A stretch of DNA of 40,130 bases from Bacillota bacterium. GTDB lineage: Bacteria > Bacillota > Bacilli > Alicyclobacillales > Alicyclobacillaceae. Each line of letters starts with the position of its first letter. Position 1 is the first letter of the stretch. The notes below the pieces were generated by a model. It did not search any database, had not been told where the DNA came from, and saw nothing but the letters and a program-made list of their open reading frames with translations. The position numbers and the translations under genes are program-made. The stretch lies in NCBI GenBank assembly GCA_021799255.1, contig JAJZAV010000004.1, forward strand, positions 1-40,130, in the 5' to 3' direction. Shown here piece after piece: positions 30,903-38,460 of the stretch.

Positions 30903-33395
30903 ATGGCGCAAGCCATTATCTTGCGAGATGGCCGAGTTGCACAGTTCCGGGAAGCTCAGAACTCCGACGAGGATGTCCTGAAGCTGCAGGAGTTGTTTGC
31001 ATCCGCCTCCGACGAGAGTCGATACTTCCGGTTCTTTCGGGTCGTGCGTGAGGTGCGCCCTTCCGACATCCGGCTGATGCTGCGGAGCGATGGGTGGGAC
31101 CAGTTTACGCTTCTTTGCATGTCGGAAGACAGGGCAATCGGTGTTGGGACGTATTCGAAATCCGGGAACGAGACCGCCGAGGTCGCTTTCTTTGTCGGTG
31201 ATGAGGATCAGGGGAGAGGCATCGGGACCCTGTTGCTCGAGCACCTGGCTGCGGTGGCGTTCGAGTATGGGTTTCGTAAATTTGAAGCCTCCGTGCTGGA
31301 GGAAAACCATCGGATGCAAAGGGTGTTTCTCTCGAGTGGATACGAGGTTGCAGCGAAGTCCGACGCGAGCATGGTCCGGATGGAACTGCCCCTGTATCAA
31401 ACTGAACGCACCCGGTCTCTCGCCGATTTGCGGGAGAAGCACGCGGTTGCGGCTTCGCTGAGACCGTTTTTGGAACCGAGTGCCATCGCGGTCATTGGGG
31501 CGTCGCGTCGAGCGGAGAGCCTGGGCCAGATGCTGTTTCGACACATCGTCCAGGGGAGATTTACCGGGACCGTGTACCCGGTCAATAAGGAAGCGGCAAG
31601 CGTGGCTGCCGTCAGGGCGTACAAGCGGGTGTCGGAGATACCCGAAGCCGTTCAACTTGCCATCATCATCGTCCCTTCGGACGAGGTCGAAGGAGTCGTC
31701 GAGGATTGCCTTCACGCGGGCATCCACGCCGTGATTGTCGTTTCCTCAGGTTTTGCGGAGCGCGATCCGGTGGGAGTGCGCCTGCAGACCAAACTCCTGC
31801 GGCGAATGCGGGAGTTTGGGTGCAGGATGCTTGGCCCAAACAGCCTCGGGGTGGTTGCCACGAGCCCAAGGTTTCAGTTGAACGCTTCGTTGGCACCTAG
31901 GCTCCCGCTTCAGGGAAAACTCGCGATGGCCAGCCAGTCGGGTGCACTCGGCATCGCCATACTGGAGTATGCGACGCGCACGGGCGTGGGCATTGCGAGT
32001 TTCGTAAGTACAGGCAATCGCGCAGACATCTCCAGCAACGATCTTCTTCAGTACTGGGAAGACGATCCGGATGCCCGCATCATCGCACTCTACCTTGAGA
32101 CGTTCGGAAATCCGCGCACGTTTTCGCGGATTGCAAGGCGCGTGACGAGGCGCAAACCCATCATCGCCGTGAAGAGCGCAAGAAGCTCGACGAGCATGCA
32201 GGTCTCCGACATGAATCGGACGGCTCTCCTCGCGGATGACTTCGTGGTGGACGCCCTCTTTCGACAAACCGGCATCATTCGCGTCGATACCTTGCCCGAA
32301 CTGTTTGACGTCGCGGCCCTTCTCGGCGCGAGCCCTCTTCCCGCGGGTCGCCGCGTTGCGGTGGTAACGAACTCCGCAGGAGGGGCCGTCATGGCCGTGG
32401 ACGCCATCGTCAAATTTGGCCTGGAATTCGTGGGGCCGGTGCTTGACTTAGGCTCCGACGCGCTCGCAAACGGATATGCGAGCGTTCTACCCGCTGTGTT
32501 TGCGGATCCGCTGGTCGACGCCATCCTCGTGGTTTTCATTCCGGTCGGAGTCTCAGAGCAAAACGAGGTGCTTGACGCCATCGCTGTGGCTACCAACAAC
32601 GCGAAGGTTTTAGGGATAAACAAACCGGTTATCGCGAACTTCCTCGTCACGGCGGACTCCATGGTCCACGTGGAAAGGACGGGTAGCGAGTCCCTGCCCG
32701 TGTACCCATTCCCTGAACAGGCAGCGCGCGCACTCGCCCATTTTGTCGATTACGCTTCGTACCTGAAGAAGCCCGTCGGCAGGGTGCCGGACTTGCCGAA
32801 TCTCGACGTTGAATTGGCCCGGAAACTGGCGCAACCACCCGTGACCGATCCCAAGGCTGGCCCTACTTGCCTCGTGCAGTCCAGGGCTGTGGAACTTCTC
32901 GTTGCTCTCGGAATGCCGATGAGAGGCGTCAACCACCGCGCCGGAAGGGGCCAACCGACTGCGGGAAGCGCTCGCCTGCACGCCACGGTAGATCCCCTGT
33001 TTGGACCCGTGATTCGTTTGCTGCAGGTCGGGATGGCAGCCGGGATGAGCCTGTCTTCCTGGCACGATCAGGACGAGGATGCGTGGGTTCTCCCAACGGG
33101 TCGTGAGCCTTGCATCCGGCTTGCTCCGCTCACCGACGCGGACTGTGATGCGATGATGGACGCGGCCTTCGGTGCAAATCTTGATACGGCCAACCGGGAG
33201 CTGTTGTTTGAGATCCTGTTGCGGCTGTCTCGTCTCATGGATGAGGTTCACACGGTGGCCGACGTGGTCCTGACGGTTCATTTGGCAGGAGAAGACGAAT
33301 CCGGATTTGTGGACGAACGAGGGGCTGTGATCTCGGTGCGGGCCGTGAATCAGGCGGCTTGGTCGTACAGGGTCTTGGAAGGCGAGGAGTCGTGA
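30903..33395 (+). CDS. GNAT acetyltransferase fused to an inactive acyl-CoA synthetase-like domain (Pat-like)
   Basis: 830 residues; ATG after GCAGGTGA. The N-terminal GNAT domain (about 1-165) has the acetyl-CoA loop 'EDQGRGIGTLLLEHL'. Then come a CoA-binding domain ('AIAVIGASRRAESLGQMLF', about 196), a ligase-like domain ('LGPNSLGVV', 'ASQSGALGIAILEYA') and a C-terminal remnant to 830. In ADP-forming acyl-CoA synthetases a His in 'SHTGAL' is phosphorylated; here the aligned sequence is 'MNRTAL', with Asn in place of His, so this part is probably regulatory, as in Salmonella Pat. In Pat the GNAT domain is C-terminal; here it is N-terminal. It follows the sirtuin by 27 bp, suggesting reversible lysine acetylation, e.g. 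of acetyl-CoA synthetase. Confidence 0.88.
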   Translation: MAQAIILRDGRVAQFREAQNSDEDVLKLQELFASASDESRYFRFFRVVREVRPSDIRLMLRSDGWDQFTLLCMSEDRAIGVGTYSKSGNETAEVAFFVGDEDQGRGIGTLLLEHLAAVAFEYGFRKFEASVLEENHRMQRVFLSSGYEVAAKSDASMVRMELPLYQTERTRSLADLREKHAVAASLRPFLEPSAIAVIGASRRAESLGQMLFRHIVQGRFTGTVYPVNKEAASVAAVRAYKRVSEIPEAVQLAIIIVPSDEVEGVVEDCLHAGIHAVIVVSSGFAERDPVGVRLQTKLLRRMREFGCRMLGPNSLGVVATSPRFQLNASLAPRLPLQGKLAMASQSGALGIAILEYATRTGVGIASFVSTGNRADISSNDLLQYWEDDPDARIIALYLETFGNPRTFSRIARRVTRRKPIIAVKSARSSTSMQVSDMNRTALLADDFVVDALFRQTGIIRVDTLPELFDVAALLGASPLPAGRRVAVVTNSAGGAVMAVDAIVKFGLEFVGPVLDLGSDALANGYASVLPAVFADPLVDAILVVFIPVGVSEQNEVLDAIAVATNNAKVLGINKPVIANFLVTADSMVHVERTGSESLPVYPFPEQAARALAHFVDYASYLKKPVGRVPDLPNLDVELARKLAQPPVTDPKAGPTCLVQSRAVELLVALGMPMRGVNHRAGRGQPTAGSARLHATVDPLFGPVIRLLQVGMAAGMSLSSWHDQDEDAWVLPTGREPCIRLAPLTDADCDAMMDAAFGANLDTANRELLFEILLRLSRLMDEVHTVADVVLTVHLAGEDESGFVDERGAVISVRAVNQAAWSYRVLEGEES

Positions 33396-33579
33396 GTTTC
33401 ATCGGGATAAGCTAGGTGAGCGAATGGCTTCGACGTTACGTGATGGGGACTGCATGAGAAGAACGGGGTACGGGAACAACAAGAAGCGCGATGAAGCGCA
33501 AAGGATACTACGCTAAGGATGGGCCCCGATGCAACTCGGGACCGAACGAGGAAAGCGTCAAACGAAAGGGGAGATACGC

Positions 33580-33987
33580 GTGACTTCTGAGGAAATCTCG
33601 GATTTGCTCCGAAACGCGAACACCGTGGCCGTCGTTGGATTGACAGACAGGCCGGGAACTGCGAGCTACGATGTGGGTTCCTATATTCAGTCGCAGGGCT
33701 ACGATCTCATCCCCGTGAATCCGACCATCCAGTCGTCGCTCGGGCACAAAGCCGTCCCATCGCTGGACGCCGTGTCACAGAACGTAGACGTCGTCGATGT
33801 TTTTACCAATCGCATTCCTCTTGACGAAATTGGGCGCATGGCGGCCTCGAAAGGCGTCAAGGCCATCTGGTTGCAGCCGGGTGTCACGATAGGCGAAGGG
33901 GTAAACGCCACATCTGGCGTACCCGTAGTGCAAGGCAAATGCATCATGAGAGAGCATCGGCGCTTGCTGGCTGGCGAAGAGATCTAG
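33580..33987 (+). CDS. CoA-binding protein (YccU-like)
   Basis: The track starts at ATG 33529; GTG 33580 has GGGGAG six bases upstream and gives 135 residues, the usual family length. It is a Rossmann-type CoA-binding domain without a ligase part: 'NTVAVVGLTDRPGTASYDVG' near residue 14, 'GYDLIPVNPTIQSSLG', 'VDVVDVFTNRIPLDEI' and 'AIWLQPGV', with 'KCIMREHRRL' close to the C-terminus. Function is unproven. It lies after the GNAT fusion gene on the same strand, with 184 bp between, and may be linked to CoA or acetyl metabolism. The gap holds a small CCCGA/TCGGG hairpin and nothing else clear. Confidence 0.88.
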   Translation: MTSEEISDLLRNANTVAVVGLTDRPGTASYDVGSYIQSQGYDLIPVNPTIQSSLGHKAVPSLDAVSQNVDVVDVFTNRIPLDEIGRMAASKGVKAIWLQPGVTIGEGVNATSGVPVVQGKCIMREHRRLLAGEEI

Positions 33988-33995
33988 ACGCGTCG

Positions 33996-34017
33996 CCCGT
34001 ATGTTGCAACGTGCGGG
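33996..34017 (+). terminator. Hairpin after the CoA-binding gene
   Basis: CCCGTATGT TGCA ACGTGCGGG folds as a stem of nine pairs including two G-U pairs. It begins 8 bp after the stop. It lacks a T-run, so the terminator call is weak. Confidence 0.4.
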
Positions 34018-34067
34018 AAATGACCCCGTTACCTTAAACCAATTGTTTTCTCGGAGGAGGTGCTTGG

Positions 34068-34445
34068 ATGGGTGAGCGATCCATACTTTCATCGTTCTTG
34101 ACCGAAGAAGACGCACAGACTGCGGCGAAAAAAGTAAAGGCCCTTGGCATTGAAGTGGCCAAAGTCGATCCGCTTAACCAGTTCGCAGGTCCCGAACCCA
34201 GCATCAACTCGTTTCCGATAACCGGGAATATCCCCAGCTTAGCGAGTTTGACGCTGGACGTTTCCCCGTCGTCTCAAGACGCCGGGATTCTCTTGGCTGC
34301 AGGTCCGTCCGCGAGCGGAATGAGCGATGGTGACGACCCCCGAGATGATATGACGGGGCGAAACTACCTGCTCACTGTTGTGTGTGATGACCGCCTTGTG
34401 GATGAAGCGGTCTCTGTGATCAAGGAGTGCAACGGATACACGTGA
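34068..34445 (+). CDS. Conserved hypothetical protein of Firmicutes
   Basis: 125 residues; ATG with GGAGGAGGTG five bases upstream, a very strong site. N-terminal 'SILSSFLTEEDAQTAAKKV' resembles the start of proteins that fold as a small alpha-beta sandwich, as in general-stress-protein-like domains. The central 'NSFPITGNIPSLASLTL' and 'GILLAAGPSASGMSDG' segments are distinctive; I recall similar uncharacterised proteins in spore-forming Firmicutes but cannot verify this. C-terminal 'NYLLTVVCDDRLVDEAVSVI' could be a second half of the fold. No membrane segment, no catalytic motif. Function unknown; nearby genes give no clear pathway. Confidence 0.8.
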   Translation: MGERSILSSFLTEEDAQTAAKKVKALGIEVAKVDPLNQFAGPEPSINSFPITGNIPSLASLTLDVSPSSQDAGILLAAGPSASGMSDGDDPRDDMTGRNYLLTVVCDDRLVDEAVSVIKECNGYT

Positions 34446-34507
34446 GTCAAACGTAGAACGCACCGTTTGTACGATTTGGACTTCAAGATTGCTCTTCGTG
34501 ACTTTTA

Positions 34508-34539
34508 CGGCGAGCTATGAAACCCACCATGGCTCGCCG
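34508..34539. repeat. Inverted repeat, possible terminator
   Basis: CGGCGAGC (34508-34515) and GCTCGCCG (34532-34539), perfect 8-bp arms with a 16-nt loop, 62 bp past the 34445 stop. There is no T-run. Confidence 0.4.
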
Positions 34540-34619
34540 CGTTGTGCATTCGGAGGCATCCCGCGCTTTACGCCGATTGCAACGGATTCTCGTCGGTCCC
34601 TTTGACACCGATATGTCGT

Positions 34620-34648
34620 TTGACAGCGGCAAACAACAGGAATATCGT
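34620..34648 (+). promoter_or_regulatory. Sigma-A promoter of the small membrane protein gene
   Basis: TTGACA (34620-34625), 17 bp spacer, TATCGT (34643-34648; 4 of 6). The start site near 34655 is only about 20 nt before ATG 34676, so the gene cannot begin at the track start of 34517. A second TTTGACA lies 19 bp upstream. Confidence 0.65.
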
Positions 34649-34675
34649 CGAGGTATCAGAAGGGAGAGATTGCAC

Positions 34676-34882
34676 ATGTTTTTCCGTCCTAGAAGACCGT
34701 CTCTGCTCATGTTTCTACTTCTTCTCGTGGGGATTAAGGTATGGAAAAAGGAACGCATCAGCGAAGAGGATAAGGCTTCGTATCGTGAGAAGCGCAAGAA
34801 ATTTCGCAGCAAACTTCGGGAAGCGTGCGCGGTTTGGGATGAAGATGAGACCGATGAAACACAGAACAACGTGGCAGACTAA
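34676..34882 (+). CDS. Small membrane protein, unknown function
   Basis: 68 residues from ATG 34676, with GGGAG about eight bases upstream and a promoter just before it; the track ORF (121 residues from 34517) includes non-coding sequence. One hydrophobic segment 'SLLMFLLLLVGIKVW' (about 8-22) is preceded by basic residues 'FRPRRP' and followed by a Lys/Arg/Glu-rich helix ('KKERISEEDKASYREKRKKF'), then an acidic tail. It would sit in the membrane with the charged part in the cytoplasm. I do not recognise a family. A possible small stress or scaffold protein; nothing more can be supported. Confidence 0.65.
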   Translation: MFFRPRRPSLLMFLLLLVGIKVWKKERISEEDKASYREKRKKFRSKLREACAVWDEDETDETQNNVAD

Positions 34883-34915
34883 CCGGGTCGCCTAAGAGGG
34901 CTTGATTCCGATTGG

Positions 34916-34942
34916 TGGATGATCATGTGCCTTAATCATCCA
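34916..34942. repeat. Inverted repeat between the small membrane protein and the ABC1 kinase genes
   Basis: TGGATGAT (34916-34923) and ATCATCCA (34935-34942), perfect 8-bp arms, 11-nt loop. It could be a weak terminator for the upstream gene or an operator for the next. Confidence 0.4.
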
Positions 34943-34993
34943 TCTCGGTAAACTCGCCATCCGGCCAAGGTCTTTGGATAGGAGTTTCTCATC

Positions 34994-36748
34994 GTGTTCC
35001 TTCAGTTCTTGCGTACTATGACGATATTCCGTTTAGCGTTCATGTTCTGGTTGGACTACCTGCGCATCCGATTGGCAACGCGCACGCGCCGCCGGGAGGA
35101 TAGGGAAGTCGCGCTGTCTCGGGCGTACGCGAGGGCAGGCATCCGCTTTCGGCGCGCCGCGTTTCGGCTGCAAGGATTGATTGTGAAAGTTGGTCAGTTC
35201 CTGAGCGCGCGTACCGATGTTCTGCCCTTGTCGTTTACTCGCGAATTATCGCAACTCCAAGACGCCGTCCCCGCCGCTCCCTTCGAACGAGTGAGGCCGG
35301 TTCTTGAGGCCGAACTCGGAGCACCCCTCCCCTCGGTGTTTTCGGAGTTTGATCATAATGCTATCGCCGCCGCGTCGCTTGGGCAGGTGTATCGCGCGAA
35401 ACTCATGGGCGGCGAAGTGGTTGCGGTAAAGGTGGTGCGCCCCGGAATAGAACGGTTGGCGCAGACCGACCTACGCGCCTTGCGGCGGATTGTTCGGATT
35501 CTACATAGATTCACCAAGTTCGGAAGACGGATGAACCTCATCGAGGTTTACACCGAGTTTGCGGCGATGGTGCGCCAAGAGCTCGACTACCGAATGGAGG
35601 CCGAGCACCTCAAGCGCTTTGCTCGGCAATTCTCCACAAATCGTCAGGTGGTTGTACCGAGACTGCATGAGACCTTCGTTTCACGCCGCCTCCTCGTGAT
35701 GGAGTTCCTCGAAGGCGCTAAAATCACCGATCTCGAACGCATCAGAAATATGAACGTCGACCCCGATACCGTCTTGAGGACGCTTCTCGACGCTTTCCTT
35801 CGCCAAGTCCTACTTCATGGATTCGTCCATGTGGATCCACATCCCGGGAACCTGCTCGTGTTGCCGGATGGGCGCCTTGGCATCATTGATTTTGGCATGA
35901 TGACGGATATCTCCCCCGACGAAATGCAGGATCTTTCCAATCTCATCAAATCTGCGGTGACGCGGGATCTCGACACGCTCGTCGGATCGGTCGACAGGCT
36001 AGGATTTCTTCAGCCGCATGCCGATAGAGCGTTTCTCAAGAAAGCACTTGGCTACATGCTGGATAGGTTGAACGGCATCCAGCTTAAAAAGGGGCGAGAC
36101 CTCGATGAGTTTTTGGAGGAATTTCAGGACTTTCTCCATGACGAGCCCGTCATTGTGCAGGCGAAGTACATGTTCCTGGGGAGAGCGATTGGCCTGCTGG
36201 CCGGGACTGTGAACAGCCTGTCTCCTTCGTTTGCATGGGGGCCGTTTTTGCGAACGACCGCCCTGCCGCTGGTCGGACAATTCGCCGCGGGGGAGAAAGG
36301 CAAAGACTCAGGTTTTCGACGGACAATCGGAGACGTGGTCTCCGCCATTTTTGGCGATTCTTCGGGCGTGGCAGTGGACTTTGCCCTGAAGCAAGCGGAG
36401 GACATCGGCAAGACGCTCATTCGCATTCCGGGTGAGCTAGAACGAGTTTTGGACAAGGCCGAATCCGGTGAACTCACCATTCGACTCCATTTGGACGAGG
36501 TCTTGAAGCGCTTGGACCGACAGGAACGCCGAATGTCGATGGCCTTTTGGCTCGGTGCTTCGATTGGTTTCGCAGTGCTGGCGGCGTGGCTGCACGCCAA
36601 TACCCACTCTGCCTGGATGCCCCATGCCACAGATGGAACTTTGGGGGCCGGGGCGCTGTGCCTTCTCGTCGTGTTGATCAAACTCCTGCGTTGGCCGAGC
36701 CACGATAAGAGGCTCAAATCTTCCCAGAGGTCTCGCCGTCATCGCTAG
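34994..36748 (+). CDS. ABC1/UbiB-family atypical kinase-like protein
   Basis: 584 residues, GTG start with AGGAG nine bases upstream. The UbiB/ABC1 (COQ8-like) family has an ADCK-type kinase fold, membrane-anchored, linked to quinone lipid synthesis. Seen: the 'KxGQ' motif in 'LIVKVGQFLSAR' (about 56-67), the Ala-rich loop 'IAAASLGQVYRA' (about 124), the ATP-site Lys in 'VVAVKVVRPG', 'VHVDPHPGNLLV' (about 278) and 'IIDFGMM' (about 298), and two C-terminal TM helices (about 516-535 and 550-570). Bacillus-type menaquinone organisms also carry such genes, where the role is unclear. It overlaps the convergent YesL-like gene by 35 bp. Confidence 0.92.
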   Translation: MFLQFLRTMTIFRLAFMFWLDYLRIRLATRTRRREDREVALSRAYARAGIRFRRAAFRLQGLIVKVGQFLSARTDVLPLSFTRELSQLQDAVPAAPFERVRPVLEAELGAPLPSVFSEFDHNAIAAASLGQVYRAKLMGGEVVAVKVVRPGIERLAQTDLRALRRIVRILHRFTKFGRRMNLIEVYTEFAAMVRQELDYRMEAEHLKRFARQFSTNRQVVVPRLHETFVSRRLLVMEFLEGAKITDLERIRNMNVDPDTVLRTLLDAFLRQVLLHGFVHVDPHPGNLLVLPDGRLGIIDFGMMTDISPDEMQDLSNLIKSAVTRDLDTLVGSVDRLGFLQPHADRAFLKKALGYMLDRLNGIQLKKGRDLDEFLEEFQDFLHDEPVIVQAKYMFLGRAIGLLAGTVNSLSPSFAWGPFLRTTALPLVGQFAAGEKGKDSGFRRTIGDVVSAIFGDSSGVAVDFALKQAEDIGKTLIRIPGELERVLDKAESGELTIRLHLDEVLKRLDRQERRMSMAFWLGASIGFAVLAAWLHANTHSAWMPHATDGTLGAGALCLLVVLIKLLRWPSHDKRLKSSQRSRRHR

Positions 36749-37391
36749 TTATTGCTGTGACTTCATGGCCGTTTGGCGCGGCACCCGTGTCTTCACGGAC
36801 CATCGAGAGTGCCTTGAAGCGCAGATGGGCCACAAAATAGGTGATGTACGCGCAGACGCTGAAGTAGAAGGCGACAACCAGAATCAATTCCCGCGAAGCA
36901 ATTAGGAACCAAGCGACTTGGACGATTAAGTTGGCAAACGTAAGGTATGGCTTCACGAAGTTCAACTTCAACGCATTTGTGAAGAGTTGCTTCGTCGACT
37001 GATTGAGGTGGACCATGAGCGGAAAGATGTTCATGGCCGTCGAAAACACGATGAACAGGACGATATACAAAAGCACCACGGAGACGTCCTTCAAGGCGAA
37101 GTGAGCGACCGTTACCACCCGCAAGTCGAGCCAGAGGATGGCCAGGACGACTAACAGAAGAACGAAAACTACGTAGCTCTGAAACATGTTTTCCTTCATA
37201 GCTCGCAGGTAGGTTCGAAAGATTGCTGGTTCTTCCTGTTGCACCGTTTTTCGCACCGTAGCAAAGAGAGCCGCCGTCGCAGCAGGAATCGTGACCACGA
37301 AGACGCACGATACGAGGTACAGCAGATTCATCACCATGAGCCGATAAACAAACGTAAGCACTCGATACAGCGGACCATCCAAGGAAAACAT
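36714..37391 (-). CDS. YesL-like (DUF624) membrane protein
   Basis: 225 residues; ATG with GAGGTGA five bases upstream. Pattern of DUF624/YesL: 'LYRVLTFVYRLMVMNLLYLVSC' as the first helix, then 'IPAATAALFATVRK' (a conserved Pro-Ala-Ala-Leu segment), 'RTYLRAMKENMFQSY', and about five membrane helices in total. Function unknown; YesL lies in a pectin-degradation cluster in B. subtilis, and related proteins often accompany carbohydrate transport or degradation. Here its neighbours are not carbohydrate genes. The end overlaps the end of the ABC1-like gene by 35 bp on the opposite strand. Confidence 0.85.
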   Translation of the reverse strand: MFSLDGPLYRVLTFVYRLMVMNLLYLVSCVFVVTIPAATAALFATVRKTVQQEEPAIFRTYLRAMKENMFQSYVVFVLLLVVLAILWLDLRVVTVAHFALKDVSVVLLYIVLFIVFSTAMNIFPLMVHLNQSTKQLFTNALKLNFVKPYLTFANLIVQVAWFLIASRELILVVAFYFSVCAYITYFVAHLRFKALSMVREDTGAAPNGHEVTAITSDDGETSGKI

Positions 37392-37502
37392 GTTGTCACC
37401 TCAAACGTGCAGACTTGTTAGTGAATCCCGTTTTCTCTGCATTCATCTCCATGTGCCAAACTCTATCGGAGTGGATGCCCGATGACAAGAGGAGGTTTTT
37501 TC

Positions 37503-38210
37503 ATGGGCCAGGATTTCCGGGATCCAGAAGTCGCGAAGAAGTGGGAAAACGGAGGAACTATCCATAATCCTCTTCGTGCCGAACAGCTCGAGATTCTCGT
37601 CGAAATCGTGCGCCGTACGTATCGGGAGGATCACGTGATCCTGGATCTCGGATACGGCACGGGGCAGGTAGATAAGCTCATTTTGGAGGCTGTCAACCAC
37701 GCAAAGATAGTAGGCATCGATTGGTCCGATGCCATGATGGAAATTGCCAAAAATCGATTGAACGACTTCGGGGATCATTTTGAGTCCATCCGATGGGATC
37801 TCTCCCAATTGGCCAGTCTATCCCTTGCGCATGGGTCGTGCCAGATTGTGATTGCCGTGCAGTCGTTGCATCACTTGACGCCGGAAGGAATGAAGTCTGC
37901 CTATCGATGGATTTTCGAAAACCTTGAGCATGGTGGCATTTTCCTCTTGCAGGATAGAGTTCGCGTCGAAGATGAGCGAGTGTTTCCCCTGTACCAACGG
38001 CTTTGGCAGAAAGTCGATGCCTTGAACCATACAGCGCTCGCCGCTCATGAAGGCGACAACTACGAGGAACATATCAGGCGTACGCGAGAGAGAGGCGACT
38101 ATCCGGTTCTCCTTGACGAACACCTTAAGTGGCTCAAGGACGAGGGCTTTCACGCGGCCTGTTTGCACGCGTACGGTCACCGGGTCTTGGTTGGCGCCGT
38201 GAAGCCCTGA
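37503..38210 (+). CDS. SAM-dependent methyltransferase, class I
   Basis: The track starts at 37482; ATG 37503, seven bases after AAGAGGAGG, gives 235 residues. Class I Rossmann methyltransferase: 'VILDLGYGTGQVDKLIL' is motif I (SAM loop, about 46), 'VGIDWSDAMMEIAKNRL' motif II (about 70), 'IVIAVQSLHHLTPEG' motif IV region (about 118) and 'LEHGGIFLLQDRV' after it. Substrate unknown, small molecule or protein. It is divergent from the YesL-like gene. A 250-bp gap with a structured leader separates it from the next ABC transporter genes. Confidence 0.88.
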   Translation: MGQDFRDPEVAKKWENGGTIHNPLRAEQLEILVEIVRRTYREDHVILDLGYGTGQVDKLILEAVNHAKIVGIDWSDAMMEIAKNRLNDFGDHFESIRWDLSQLASLSLAHGSCQIVIAVQSLHHLTPEGMKSAYRWIFENLEHGGIFLLQDRVRVEDERVFPLYQRLWQKVDALNHTALAAHEGDNYEEHIRRTRERGDYPVLLDEHLKWLKDEGFHAACLHAYGHRVLVGAVKP

Positions 38211-38293
38211 TTGTCACGATTCGTAAGACTCCCGTAGGGATTCCTTTGGATTGAAGACTTCACGTTTGATGACGCATTGTTTCGGGGAAAAAT

Positions 38294-38455
38294 GGTAGAG
38301 TAGTTATGGTCAGTATTTCGATCAACGGTTAAGGCTCTGTCGTTCTACTCTACCGGGTGTGGTGACTTGGGGCCTTTAGGCACGACAACCGGTAGAGTAG
38401 AACCATCGAAATCGTGAGCCTTATGCAACACTACCCGTCTGTGGAGTAGGAGGCA
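38294..38455 (+). promoter_or_regulatory. Structured leader with crossing and alternative inverted repeats upstream of the BcrA-like gene
   Basis: Elements in order: GGTAGAGTAG (38294-38303); A ATTTCGAT (38315-38322); B TAAGGCTC (38330-38337); C GTTCTACTCTACCGG (38342-38356); C' CCGGTAGAGTAGAAC (38389-38403); A' ATCGAAAT (38405-38412); B' GAGCCTTA (38416-38423). A-A', B-B' and C-C' are perfect complements of 8, 8 and 15 bp. A-A' and B-B' cross, so they exclude each other or form a pseudoknot. C can also pair with the upstream GGTAGAGTAG, or with GTGGAGTAGGA (38441-38451; 11 pairs, two G-U), which covers the Shine-Dalgarno AGGAGG. This looks like a cis-acting switch controlling the transporter; no known riboswitch class is recognised. 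Confidence 0.65.
38306..38332 (+). CDS. Possible 8-codon leader peptide in the transporter leader
   Basis: ATG 38306 to TAA 38330-38332 encodes MVSISING. It runs across repeat A and into repeat B. A ribosome stalled or moving here would block A-A' pairing, as in ribosome-mediated attenuation of antibiotic-resistance genes. The upstream site (GGTAGAG) is weak, so translation is uncertain. Confidence 0.3.
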   Translation: MVSISING

Positions 38456-38460
38456 AAGGA

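Noticed and set aside
34517-34675. N-terminal extension of the small membrane protein
   Set aside because: It runs through a good promoter; the ribosome-binding site belongs to ATG 34676.
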